From assembly GCF_018141425.1 (NCBI RefSeq), contig NZ_CP058561.1, positions 124,001 to 188,000 of the forward strand: a stretch of DNA of 64,000 bases, in the 5' to 3' direction. The DNA is from Vallitalea guaymasensis (lineage in GTDB: Bacteria; Bacillota; Clostridia; Lachnospirales; Vallitaleaceae). The position numbers were made by a program, and so were the translations under genes. Below are positions 28,368 to 37,444 of the stretch, piece by piece (position 1 is the first letter of the stretch; each line of letters begins with the position of its first letter). The notes below the pieces were generated by a model. That model was not told where the DNA came from. It did no database searches and was given only the letters and a program-made list of their open reading frames with translations.

Positions 28368-29546
28368 TTACATTCCTTTATCTTTTTTACTTTTTGATAT
28401 AAGTCCCGTTCTTTTTATTTCCATATTTACATTTACTTCAACAGGTATGGATAAAAATATATCTTCCCAATATCCTTCCATCTCTTTCCATAACTTAGGA
28501 TTCTTTTTATAAATAGCCTCTCCAAATCCAAAAATATCAACATTAAGGCTTTTACCTTTTTTAATGGTACCTATCATTTTTTTTGTAATGACTTCTTCAG
28601 TAGCTTTCCCTATTTCACTTATTACTTTAGTTTTAGTTATATCTACGTACTCGTTTGACTGTGCTATTTTACCCGAAGCAGATACATTCAAAACTATTTT
28701 TTCCAAAGTATTATTTTTAATAACTGGCTCTACTTTTGTTCTAGAACGCAAAACTTCTATAAAAACAGAATTACATTTCTCTTTTGGATAATTAACCTCA
28801 GTTATACAGCTTTGAATATCATCTAATATCCAAAGCAATCCTCTGGTTTCAGTCTCATTAAACCATCCTACAAGTTTGTTTTCTTTGAATATACCTGTAT
28901 CCTTTAATTCTATATTGCCATTCCTACTTCCATTTGTCTGAATAATATTGATACCTGGAATAAAAGAACTGTGACTCTTCTTTGAGCTCATTAAATAATA
29001 ATTACGCAAATCCACTTTTACACTTTTCCCGTCATTATGAGCAATTTTAATCATATCTTTAATGTTATATGCCTGTATAACTTCTAAATCAATTGTTTCA
29101 CCCATCAGGATCTCTTTTGCCTCACCTTTTGCAACAAGCACAAGAGTTCTTTGTCTAATCTCATTATCTCTTTCTAATACATCTAAAATAGGTGATATCC
29201 CTTTCTTTGCTAATTCTTCTCCAATTACAATAACACTTACATGTGACCAATACCCTCTTCTGCCTGTCTGAAGGATAAAATTTCTATTAGCATCAATAAG
29301 AGAATCACCTATGACCTCTACATTTTGGGTAGGTCTTTCTTCTCCTCTTTTTCCAGATTGAGATTCAATTTTCATTTCTCTGTGAAGTATAACCTGCATT
29401 GTCAACAATAATTTATCATCATCAGTATTATCAATACCAATGCCTGATAAAATAGATATTTCATCTAATTCTTTTTTACTCCAACAACCACATAATAACG
29501 ATATTTGCAATATTATACATAAGCTCAAAATAACTTTATTTCTCAT
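28368..29546 (-). CDS. gerAC: GerAC-family germination receptor lipoprotein
   Basis: A 392-aa lipoprotein subunit of a spore germinant receptor. The signal peptide ends in LLCGCWSKKEL, so the lipid anchor Cys is in the lipobox. Family blocks include LDEISILSGIGIDNTDDDKL near the N-terminus and the C-terminal KKMIGTIKKGKSLNVDIFGFGEAIYK segment of the three-domain GerAC fold. It overlaps gerAB by eleven bases and is followed by the second GerAB gene. Acts outside the inner membrane of the spore with GerAA and GerAB. Confidence 0.93.
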   Translation of the reverse strand: MRNKVILSLCIILQISLLCGCWSKKELDEISILSGIGIDNTDDDKLLLTMQVILHREMKIESQSGKRGEERPTQNVEVIGDSLIDANRNFILQTGRRGYWSHVSVIVIGEELAKKGISPILDVLERDNEIRQRTLVLVAKGEAKEILMGETIDLEVIQAYNIKDMIKIAHNDGKSVKVDLRNYYLMSSKKSHSSFIPGINIIQTNGSRNGNIELKDTGIFKENKLVGWFNETETRGLLWILDDIQSCITEVNYPKEKCNSVFIEVLRSRTKVEPVIKNNTLEKIVLNVSASGKIAQSNEYVDITKTKVISEIGKATEEVITKKMIGTIKKGKSLNVDIFGFGEAIYKKNPKLWKEMEGYWEDIFLSIPVEVNVNMEIKRTGLISKSKKDKGM

Positions 29547-30633
29547 TATGAACGAATCTCCTCTTAATCTTTTCTATAATAATCAAAACAGTAGGAATAC
29601 CGGCTTGAACCATAGTATTATAAGGAACATTTATCATTTTAATACTTTCTTTTAATTCAGTTAAACTTCCCCATAAAATATTAGATAGTATAATTAATAT
29701 TATCCCTACAGGAATAGAAAAAATACGATAGTCTTTGACACTGAATAATTGACTTATGGCAATAACTCCACAATAATGTAATATAACTATCTTTATAAAT
29801 ACTCCACCTATCCACAAAAACATGATTATCGAATCTAATCTCTCTAAGGACCCTATAGCACTTATATATCTTGCAAAAGATAGAAATGGATAATTCATTA
29901 ACTCCACTTCACCACCAAAAGTAGCTACAATACTAATATTAACTAATATAATCATTATGCTTACAAGTATTACTGCTATATATGTCATCTTACCAATTTT
30001 CTTTGGAAGGTTAGTGAAGGGAGTAATAATTGTCAATATGATTGTCTGACTAAACCAGCTTATTTGTCTAGAAGCACCTTTTAAAACAGGCTCATACCCT
30101 TCTGCTAAAATCGGTTGTAATCTACTAAAATCCATGTCGCTTATACCCAATAAAATAATTATTATAACTGCCCCTAAAAATATTGGAAAAATAATTTGAG
30201 CCGTTCTAGCTATTACTTCTATACCTTTATAGACTCCATACATTGATGGCAACATTATACCTATTGTAAAAAATAATAACGGGGTTTCTGGCATGAATGG
30301 ACCAGCAAGCACTTCAGAAAATTCTCTAATAACTGTTGCATTAAGATGAATATATAAAACACAATATAAAAAGCCAATCACCTTACCAAAATATTTACCA
30401 ACTATTTTTCCACTGTATTGAATAATTGTTTTTCCTTCAAACATTTTATTAAGATTAATAATAATATAAGCTACCAAAAAAGCATATATGGTTACTATTA
30501 AAATACTAATCCATCCATCTTGTTTAGCTTCTTTGTATGTTATTGTAGGAAGATATAAAATAGCTGTAGGTGATATAGTCATAACAATCATACTAATCAG
30601 TTGCTTATATGAAATCTTTCCTTGCTCAATCAT
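29536..30633 (-). CDS. gerAB: GerAB-family germination receptor subunit (first copy)
   Basis: A 365-aa multi-helix protein of the GerAB family, the predicted germinant-binding subunit. TTAGGAG lies six bases before the ATG. The order gerAA-gerAB-gerAC matches Bacillus gerA operons. It is more basic at its C-terminus (KIKRRFVHNEK) than the second copy. The substrate cannot be inferred from sequence. Confidence 0.93.
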   Translation of the reverse strand: MIEQGKISYKQLISMIVMTISPTAILYLPTITYKEAKQDGWISILIVTIYAFLVAYIIINLNKMFEGKTIIQYSGKIVGKYFGKVIGFLYCVLYIHLNATVIREFSEVLAGPFMPETPLLFFTIGIMLPSMYGVYKGIEVIARTAQIIFPIFLGAVIIIILLGISDMDFSRLQPILAEGYEPVLKGASRQISWFSQTIILTIITPFTNLPKKIGKMTYIAVILVSIMIILVNISIVATFGGEVELMNYPFLSFARYISAIGSLERLDSIIMFLWIGGVFIKIVILHYCGVIAISQLFSVKDYRIFSIPVGIILIILSNILWGSLTELKESIKMINVPYNTMVQAGIPTVLIIIEKIKRRFVHNEK

Positions 30634-30657
30634 TTTATACTCCTAACAAAAATATTT

Positions 30658-32265
30658 TTACTTACTTTTATTAACAAATCTATTAGTTGAAGATTTTTTT
30701 GTATTCTTGCTAATAACTTCTGACCTTGAACTCATCATCCATAATGGTACACGTATCAAAGTATCTTTCATATCTTTGTTGTTTCTAGGTCCCATAGGTG
30801 ACATATAAGGAGCACCAAACGATCTTATACTAACCAGATGAAGCAACAAGAAAATAGTACCTATCAACATTCCAAATAATCCTCCTGCTGCACCCAAAAT
30901 CATAAAAGCAAATCTCAATATGGTGATAGAATCATTAAGAGAATATATAACAAAAGTAGCAATACCTGTTAAGGCTGTAATCATAACTGCTGGATTACTT
31001 ACAAACCCTGCTCCAACAGCTGCTTCTCCTAAAACAAGAGCGCCTACTATACTTAACGCTTCTCCTATATGCTTAGGCATCCTGACTCCAGCTTCTTTTA
31101 ATACTTCAAACAATATTGACATAATTAATATTTCTATAAAAGCTGGAAAAGGAACTCCTTCCTTGGATGCTGCCATCGTTATAAAAAGATGGGTAGGAAG
31201 CATCTCCTGATTGTATGTCTGAGCAGATATATAAAAACCAGGCAGAAATATTACAATAATAAGTGAAAGAACTCTTATGATTCTTGTAAAGGTTGCATAC
31301 CAAGGTCTCGTATAATAATCTTCACTTGTCTGTATATTCTCAATGAATAAGAATGGTATCGTTAACGCAATAGGAGAACCATCTACTAATATGGCTATAC
31401 GCCCTTCTAATAATTTACCTGCTGCTTGATCTGGTTTTTCTGTATTGCCTATGGTAGGAAATAAACTAAAAGGTTCATCTTCAATCAATTGCTCTATATA
31501 ACCTGAATCCAATATACCATCTATATCTATCTTGCTGATTCTTTTCTTGACTTCTTTAACTATTTTGTCATTAGCGATTCCCTTAATATAAGCAATAACT
31601 ATATCTGTTTTTGTATACTGCCCACAATTTACTTTATCGAAAATAAGTTGTGGTGTTTTAATCCGCCTTCTTAGAAGTGCAGTATTTGTTAATAGAGTTT
31701 CTGAAAAACCTTCCCTTGGACCTCTTACAACAGAGCCAATTATAGGTTGGCTGACACCTCTGTCTTTCCATTCTCTGGTATCTAATCTGAATCCACTACT
31801 ATATCCATCAATTAACATGACTGACTCACCAGATAGAATTCCATCAAAAACCTCATCCATATTATTGATATCATTGATATCCACCATAGTTATTATGCTT
31901 TTCTTTATATATTCCATAAAATCATCTTTTAATTTGATATCTATATGCATTACCCTTTTTAGCAAGTCATAGTCTATCAGATTTTGATTCACCAAACCAT
32001 TTATTGATATAACTACAGCTGGAATACATATTTTGCTGCCTACATTTATCTCACGAAATATAATATCATGGCTATTACCAAACTGTTTTTTGATATAGTT
32101 AAGATTAATTTTCAAATCTGTCGAAATCTTTTTATCAGTATTACTGCTATTATTACTATTATTATTGTTGTTATTATCATTATTGTCATTGTTTTTATTA
32201 TTATTGCTATTATTCTTACTTTTATCTACACTTTTATCAATTAGTTTTTTTATATACTTATTCAT
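30658..32265 (-). CDS. gerAA: GerAA-family germination receptor subunit
   Basis: A ~535-aa subunit with a large cytoplasmic N-terminal half, about four to five helices and a basic C-terminal tail. Family blocks: DGYSSGFRLDTREWKDRGVS, VVRGPREGFSETLLTN, and the TM region LPTHLFITMAASKEGVPFPA. GerAA forms the core of the oligomeric receptor, and structural work on the family suggests a channel. Residues about 22-50 are a low-complexity Asn/Ser/Asp run, encoded by ATTGTTATT-type triplets on the plus strand, longer than I expect for the family. I take the ATG at 32265, seven bases after AAGGAT, over those at 32274 and 32283. Confidence 0.93.
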   Translation of the reverse strand: MNKYIKKLIDKSVDKSKNNSNNNKNNDNNDNNNNNNSNNSSNTDKKISTDLKINLNYIKKQFGNSHDIIFREINVGSKICIPAVVISINGLVNQNLIDYDLLKRVMHIDIKLKDDFMEYIKKSIITMVDINDINNMDEVFDGILSGESVMLIDGYSSGFRLDTREWKDRGVSQPIIGSVVRGPREGFSETLLTNTALLRRRIKTPQLIFDKVNCGQYTKTDIVIAYIKGIANDKIVKEVKKRISKIDIDGILDSGYIEQLIEDEPFSLFPTIGNTEKPDQAAGKLLEGRIAILVDGSPIALTIPFLFIENIQTSEDYYTRPWYATFTRIIRVLSLIIVIFLPGFYISAQTYNQEMLPTHLFITMAASKEGVPFPAFIEILIMSILFEVLKEAGVRMPKHIGEALSIVGALVLGEAAVGAGFVSNPAVMITALTGIATFVIYSLNDSITILRFAFMILGAAGGLFGMLIGTIFLLLHLVSIRSFGAPYMSPMGPRNNKDMKDTLIRVPLWMMSSRSEVISKNTKKSSTNRFVNKSK

Positions 32266-32293
32266 GACTTTCATCCTTATCATTTTATATATC

Positions 32294-32322
32294 TATTATT
32301 TGGAAAACCATGATAAATATTC
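32294..32322 (-). promoter_or_regulatory. sigma-G/sigma-F-like promoter of the gerA operon
   Basis: On the minus strand GAATA (32318-32322) and AATAATA (32294-32300) are separated by 17 bases. This fits the forespore sigma-G pattern (GHATR, 17-18, CATAMTA) at all but one -10 position and lies directly before gerAA, downstream of the previous terminator. Confidence 0.5.
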
Positions 32323-32345
32323 TTTAAATATCAAAGCACTAAAAA

Positions 32346-32373
32346 AACCTTGAGTTAATTAAAACCCAAGGTT
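32346..32373 (-). terminator. terminator of the deacetylase gene
   Basis: AACCTTG and CAAGGTT arms, with the inner GTT/AAC continuing the stem, followed by TTTTT on the minus strand. It isolates the germination operon from the gene upstream. Confidence 0.7.
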
Positions 32374-32386
32374 CCCTATATATCAA

Positions 32387-33880
32387 TTATTCAAATTTTG
32401 GTCTGCTTTTATCATACACATAATCTATATCAAATAGGTCTTCTAACTGTTTAGGTCCACGATTCATCTTAAAACCATCCAAATTACATCTATCCATAAA
32501 AATAAAATCATCATAGTATCTTAGAGTAGCACCTCTTCCCCCTACACACCAAAATACCTCAAATCCATATTTCTGTAGTTCTTTAAAACGTTCATCGTCT
32601 TTTTTAACAGATGATCCATATGGATAAATAAACAGATTAGTCTTTCCTATAATTGGTATGACTTCATCATTCCATTGTTTCGTATCCTTTTTGACTCTGG
32701 TAATACCTTTTTTCTGAAAATCAATATGTCCATAACTGTGGGAACCTAATCTCCATCCTGTTTCTTTCAATTTATCTGCGATAGCCTTAGTAGTTTTGAA
32801 ATCCTCTTCAAAAGTTGGTGAATCAAACAAATCTGTCCTGTAACCCATGATTCCTTCATATCCAGTAAATCCTATAACACCCTTTGCTCCTCTAAAAGAA
32901 AAATCAGGATGTTCTTCAACAAAGACATCTGTTATTGGAACACAGTCATTATCCCTAGCTACAAGCTCTCCACCATCTGGTAACTTAGTGAAAGTTGCAA
33001 CATTACCATCTTCATCTAATACTAGTCTATCTGCAAACCCATCCTTTTCCATGTATTTATAATAATTCAAATCATCCAATGACAAAATAATTGGTTTTTT
33101 CCCTTTTGGCAAATATAAATCTTTTTTCTTGATAACTGGTTTATCATCAACATATTCTGTTTCATATACCATATTTATATCTATTAATATATAGTCTCTT
33201 TCATACATCTGTTCTAACATTTTCTTGTACTCAGAAACTGTAGTCATCCAATAGTTATAACCTCTCTGCATAAAATCTCCATCAAATGCTAATTCAGGAA
33301 ATACTATGAGTGAGTGAAAGAATATATTCCTTACTTCACCTTCATACAGAACAAGTTCACCTTTTTTTGTATTGTATTCATTTAATTTTTCATTCACTGA
33401 TGAATCATCTTTTGAATAAGGTGCAATCTCTTCTAGTTTAGCAATAGCTTCATCATAATAATACCCTAGTGCTAATACTTCGGCTTCATTAATATATGTA
33501 CTCATAATCTCATTTTTCTTCTCTACTGCTTCGTTATAATTTTCCTCATCTTCTGCAATTACATTACTTAAGAATTTGTAACTTTCCACCCACTGTTCTT
33601 GTAGATACTTTTCTTTACCTAAAGCAAAATTATTCTTGGAATCATTAATACTGTTCATCCTACCTGATAATTCACTTATAGCTTCGGTTATTTTATCTTC
33701 TTTAATATTTTGGTAGAAATCATTACAATCTTTGTAGGATGATTCACCCTTGCTGAATGCTTCAACTAACGACTTGTACTCTACATCATAGTTTATTGCT
33801 TCTACTTTATTATTCTTACAGGACACACTAATACCCACAATTAGAATAACTAAACTAACTAAAAAAAACTGTTTCTTCAT
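32387..33880 (-). CDS. polysaccharide deacetylase-like lipoprotein
   Basis: A 497-aa exported protein. The signal ends in GISVSCKNNK, a likely lipobox. Residues about 30-165 are helical, charged and repetitive (EYKSLVEAFSKGE, YKFLSNVIAEDEENYNEA), possibly tetratricopeptide-like. The C-terminal half is a NodB-type fold: the first catalytic Asp pair in ILSLDDLNYY, the His motif in GSHSYGHIDF and the YPYGS strand. The His-motif spacing is H-S-x-G-H. The family removes acetyl groups from peptidoglycan or exopolysaccharide using a divalent metal. It is monocistronic behind rnpB. The substrate is unknown. Confidence 0.82.
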   Translation of the reverse strand: MKKQFFLVSLVILIVGISVSCKNNKVEAINYDVEYKSLVEAFSKGESSYKDCNDFYQNIKEDKITEAISELSGRMNSINDSKNNFALGKEKYLQEQWVESYKFLSNVIAEDEENYNEAVEKKNEIMSTYINEAEVLALGYYYDEAIAKLEEIAPYSKDDSSVNEKLNEYNTKKGELVLYEGEVRNIFFHSLIVFPELAFDGDFMQRGYNYWMTTVSEYKKMLEQMYERDYILIDINMVYETEYVDDKPVIKKKDLYLPKGKKPIILSLDDLNYYKYMEKDGFADRLVLDEDGNVATFTKLPDGGELVARDNDCVPITDVFVEEHPDFSFRGAKGVIGFTGYEGIMGYRTDLFDSPTFEEDFKTTKAIADKLKETGWRLGSHSYGHIDFQKKGITRVKKDTKQWNDEVIPIIGKTNLFIYPYGSSVKKDDERFKELQKYGFEVFWCVGGRGATLRYYDDFIFMDRCNLDGFKMNRGPKQLEDLFDIDYVYDKSRPKFE

Positions 33881-33982
33881 ATACTTCCCTCCAGAATAAG
33901 GATCAAAGTCCTTATAAAATATTACTTGATGACACTAAATACTCCCGATTAATTCATTTTTCTTATTAAAGCTCATTATAAA

Positions 33983-34010
33983 AGACTTACTTGATTAGAT
34001 CAATAAGCCT
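33983..34010 (-). terminator. probable terminator of rnpB
   Basis: On the minus strand AGGCTTATTGAT pairs with ATCAAGTAAGTCT with one bulge, followed by TTTAT. Confidence 0.5.
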
Positions 34011-34021
34011 TAATAATTGTA

Positions 34022-34371
34022 TGAGCAAGCCGATGAGCCGAGTTCTGTCATGAATGGTCATCTATCTCGACTTACTGTCACCAGTAAGCTCTAGCAACCT
34101 ACCCAAGAGCGTGACGGGTCACCACTATATGCTCTTCTATGCGGTTTTGCTCCAGATGGGGTTTACATATGCCCCTTTTGTCGCCAAAAGGGCGGTAAGC
34201 TCTTACCTTACCTTTCCATCCTTACCAAGTAAAACTTGGCGGTTTATTTCTGTTGCACTATCCTTGGAGTCGCCTCCACCAGACGTTATCTGGCATCCTA
34301 CCCTATGGAGCTCGGACTTTCCTCACATACAGCCTTTCGGCATTAGTATGCGCGACCATTTGGCTTACTCA
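34022..34371 (-). ncRNA. rnpB: RNase P RNA (catalytic, class B)
   Basis: The RNA subunit of RNase P, which trims tRNA 5' ends. On the minus strand the signature GAGGAAAGTCCGAGCTCC occurs near the 5' end, and ACAGAAATAAACCGCC and GGTAAGGATGGAAAGG follow in order. The ends pair over nine bases (GAGTAAGCC with GGCTTGCTC), giving helix P1 and fixing the limits within a few bases. About 350 nt. The plus-strand frames over this region are not genes. The gap from 34412 to 34751 holds only AT-rich DNA plus a short AGGAAA/TTTTCCT hairpin near 34660-34680. Confidence 0.95.
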
Positions 34372-34382
34372 CTCAGTAAATT

Positions 34383-34411
34383 ATTATATCCTTATCTATT
34401 TTGTTTGTCAA
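34383..34411 (-). promoter_or_regulatory. promoter of rnpB
   Basis: TTGACA (34406-34411) and TATAAT (34383-34388) are exactly 17 bases apart on the minus strand, with the RNA starting about ten bases later. Confidence 0.88.
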
Positions 34412-34751
34412 ATGGCATTTTTTATAAATGTATTATATTCCATAATTGCTTAATTTTTTCGTAATATGTTGTTAATAACTAATTATCAGCGTTTTATCGA
34501 AAAAATAAACGTTAAACAGGTTTCATTTTCTCTTTGATTGATTTATAATATGAATAGTATTTAATACCAATTAAAATTAATTAAATTTTAATTACATATT
34601 AAACTAATAATAATAATGTTTTTTTATAATATTATTAAAATCAAATATCATGTCATTTTAAGGAAATCTATTTTTCCTGAAACAAGGAAAAGCGAAGATA
34701 TTCCTGTGCTGAAAATAGAACTTTCCTATAGTATAAAAAAGGAGGTATAGC

Positions 34752-35243
34752 ATGGTTATTAGAGATAATGATATTGAATATATTCTGAAAAAGATGAATA
34801 TAAGTTATGCTGACGCAGAAAAAGCTCTTATAAAATCTAAGGGTGATTTGAACAAGGCTTTGAAATATTTGAATAAGAAGAAAAACTCATTTTGCCGAAG
34901 AACATCCAGTAAGATAAAAGATATTATTCTAGATATCTTCAAATATAAATTAATTATCACTAGAAAAAATGAAACTTTAATTAATTTGCCTGTTGCATTG
35001 GTATTATTTGTTTTATTCTTTTTACGCATGAGATATATTTATCTAACTTTAGTTGACTTTTTATTTGTATTATTAATTATTATTTTAACTGATTGTAAAG
35101 TTGTCATTCAAAAGAAAAATGAATACTCCCAAGCTGATAATTTAATAAAACCAACTAATACTCCAAAAGAAACAGATGATATAATTTCTACATTGGAAGT
35201 AACTGAAGATGATGATTATAACGAAGTAAATATAGAAAATTAA
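34752..35243 (+). CDS. UBA-like/DUF4342 membrane protein
   Basis: A 163-aa protein. Residues 7-42 (EYILKKMNISYADAEKALIK, GDLNKALKYL) form a UBA-like three-helix domain of the type found in NAC and EF-Ts. A DUF4342-like segment (KIKDIILDIFKYKLIITRKN, ETLINLPVALVLFVLFF) and a second hydrophobic stretch (YLTLVDFLFVLLIIILTDC) follow, then an acidic tail. AAAGGAGGTA precedes the ATG. It is the first gene of a three-gene unit with a response regulator and a histidine kinase, 12 bases apart. Its function is not known to me; a membrane sensor or modulator of the kinase is a guess from position. Confidence 0.7.
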   Translation: MVIRDNDIEYILKKMNISYADAEKALIKSKGDLNKALKYLNKKKNSFCRRTSSKIKDIILDIFKYKLIITRKNETLINLPVALVLFVLFFLRMRYIYLTLVDFLFVLLIIILTDCKVVIQKKNEYSQADNLIKPTNTPKETDDIISTLEVTEDDDYNEVNIEN

Positions 35244-35255
35244 GAGGTGGTATAA

Positions 35256-35942
35256 ATGGCTAATAAGATCTTAATAGTTGAAGATGAAGCTAAGATAGCT
35301 AGATTCCTAGAACTTGAATTAAAATATGAAGGTTATGAAGTAGATATAGCATGTAACGGAAGAGAAGGTCTTGAAAAAGGTTTAAAATCTGACGTAGACC
35401 TTATTATACTAGATTTGATGTTACCAGTATTAAGCGGAATAGAAGTTTGCAGAAGAATAAGACAAACCTCTAATGTCCCTATCATCATGCTTACAGCAAA
35501 AGATGATGTTTCTGATAAAGTAATGGGACTTGATATGGGTGCTGATGATTATATAACAAAACCATTCGCTATTGAAGAACTTTTGGCACGAATGCGTGTG
35601 GCACTTAAAAGAAAAGTAATAAATAAAATGACAGATGATTCTGTTCTCATATTCAAGAATCTCACTCTTAATAAAAGACAACGTCAAGTGAAAGTAAATG
35701 ATGATGAAGTCATTCTCACTAAAAAAGAATTTGAACTACTTGTTTATCTATTAGAAAACCGTAATATAGTTCTTAGTCGAGAAAATATTCTAGAGAAAGT
35801 TTGGGGTTTTGAATACTATGGCGATACAAATATCATTGACGTATATATACGATATCTTAGGGGTAAGATTGACCAAAAATATAGTATGGACATGATTCAT
35901 ACGGTAAGAGGGGTAGGATATTTGATAAAAGATGATGAATAA
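35256..35942 (+). CDS. OmpR-family response regulator
   Basis: A 228-aa two-component regulator. The receiver domain has the acidic pair E9-D10, the phosphorylated Asp at 53 (LIILDLMLP), Thr in MLTAKDD and Lys in YITKPF. The C-terminal winged helix (from about 130: LTKKEFELLVYLLENRNIVLSRENILEKVW) binds DNA. AGAGGTGG precedes the start. The stop overlaps the kinase start by eleven bases. It probably regulates this operon and others; no target was identified. Confidence 0.95.
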   Translation: MANKILIVEDEAKIARFLELELKYEGYEVDIACNGREGLEKGLKSDVDLIILDLMLPVLSGIEVCRRIRQTSNVPIIMLTAKDDVSDKVMGLDMGADDYITKPFAIEELLARMRVALKRKVINKMTDDSVLIFKNLTLNKRQRQVKVNDDEVILTKKEFELLVYLLENRNIVLSRENILEKVWGFEYYGDTNIIDVYIRYLRGKIDQKYSMDMIHTVRGVGYLIKDDE

Positions 35943-37389
35943 ATTTCTAGTTTTCTTAAAAAAGCTACTGATTAATATATTGATTCTACCTTATACCATA
36001 TTGAAATTTATAAATAATATATTTAATAATAATATTAGAAAAGTTAAGTTCTCCATAAAAAGGAAAATAACTTTCAATTATACTATGTTGTATTTCATTA
36101 GTTGTATTTTCACCTTAATAATTGTGATTAGTGGATATTTTTATTTGGAACATGAGCTTTTTATACCTAAGAAAATAAATGTTGACGAAAGCTTATTAAA
36201 AGAATGTACTACTGACCTGGAAATAAAAGATACAATCAGGAAAATAGCTGTTTATAGAGATTCAGATATTATTATTGCAGAACTTGATGATAGTATAGTC
36301 TATGCAAGTGATGATAACTTATTTGGTATACCTTATCCTGAGACAAAAATCCAGTTTTTTGAATTCATAAAAGAAAATAAGAAGTTACCATACAAAGAAA
36401 TTATTTCCTTGAATAATAAGTTCCATAAGATATTTTATTATTTCAATGTCAGCTCATTTACTAATAGAGCAAAAATACTAGCCCTTCTAGTAGGTGCAGG
36501 TGAACTGTTCGGTCTATTCATCATTTGGTTATTTGGTTCTCATAAAAGCAAAAAAGTCTTAAAACCCATATATACCATGACAACAATGGCTAAGGATATA
36601 ACTATATATAATATGGATGCCAGATTAAATATCAGCGAAGCCAAATATGAACTAAAAGATTTGGCTTATACGTTGAACAAGATGCTTGATAGCCTCAAAA
36701 CAGATTATACTAAGCAAAAAAGATTCGTTTCTGATGTATCCCATGAATTAAGAACTCCCATTTCAATAATTGATGGTTATGCCAGCATGTTGCAAAGATG
36801 GGGTAAAAAAGATGAAGAAGTTCTTAATGAATCAATTGAAGCTATTAAGAACGAAGCAGAAAACATGAAAGACCTAGTTGAAAATTTACTGTTTCTAGCA
36901 AGACATGATAATCAGACTCTAGAATACAATATGGAAAATTTCTATATAGATGAGTTATTGAATGAAGTCATAAAAGAAACTGGAATTATTGACAAAAAAC
37001 ACATAATTGAACATACAATAACTCCAAATGTATTAATTAGCGGTGATAAAAACAGATTAAAACAAGCTATTAGGATTTTTGTGGATAATGCAATCAAATA
37101 TACTCCACCATCCGGAAAAATCATTATAAAATCATATAAAACAGATACAGGTATAAGTGTTAGTATTAAAGACACAGGTATAGGAATCAGCCGTGAAGAT
37201 TTAGGTAATATTTTTAACCGTTTTTATCGTTCAGATAAATCAAGGACCAGACAGACAGGTGGTCATGGTCTAGGATTGTCCATTGCTAAAATCATTGTTT
37301 TAGGACACAAAGGTAAGATAAAAGTACGAAGCAAGCTTGGAATCGGAACTGAAATAATTATTACAATACCAACATCCATTCCAAATTAG
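35932..37389 (+). CDS. sensor histidine kinase
   Basis: A 485-aa membrane kinase, cognate to the preceding regulator. Two membrane helices (about 45-68 and 180-203) bracket a ~110-residue outer sensor region; a HAMP linker, the H-box VSHELRTPISIIDGYAS, N-box DNAIKYTPP, G1 DTGIGIS and G2 GGHGLGLSIAK follow. All catalytic boxes are intact. It starts at ATG 35932 or 35935 inside the regulator's last codons (GATGATGAATAA) without a clear ribosome site, so translation is coupled. The signal is unknown. Confidence 0.93.
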   Translation: MMNKFLVFLKKLLINILILPYTILKFINNIFNNNIRKVKFSIKRKITFNYTMLYFISCIFTLIIVISGYFYLEHELFIPKKINVDESLLKECTTDLEIKDTIRKIAVYRDSDIIIAELDDSIVYASDDNLFGIPYPETKIQFFEFIKENKKLPYKEIISLNNKFHKIFYYFNVSSFTNRAKILALLVGAGELFGLFIIWLFGSHKSKKVLKPIYTMTTMAKDITIYNMDARLNISEAKYELKDLAYTLNKMLDSLKTDYTKQKRFVSDVSHELRTPISIIDGYASMLQRWGKKDEEVLNESIEAIKNEAENMKDLVENLLFLARHDNQTLEYNMENFYIDELLNEVIKETGIIDKKHIIEHTITPNVLISGDKNRLKQAIRIFVDNAIKYTPPSGKIIIKSYKTDTGISVSIKDTGIGISREDLGNIFNRFYRSDKSRTRQTGGHGLGLSIAKIIVLGHKGKIKVRSKLGIGTEIIITIPTSIPN

Positions 37390-37407
37390 ATTAACCAATA
37401 AATTTAA

Positions 37408-37438
37408 GGGGTTGTCGGATAAGATATTCGACAACCCC
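37408..37438. terminator. terminator between converging genes
   Basis: GGGGTTGTCG pairs perfectly with CGACAACCCC around an eleven-base loop. T-runs are short on both sides. Confidence 0.7.
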
Positions 37439-37444
37439 TGATTT

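Noticed and set aside
32110..32230. Simple ATT/GTT repeat taken as a possible microsatellite or CRISPR-like array
   Set aside because: It codes for the Asn-rich run of GerAA and has no spacer structure.
34054..34464. Plus-strand open frames of 136 and 66 codons
   Set aside because: They lie over RNase P RNA on the opposite strand; the RNA signature and paired ends explain the sequence.
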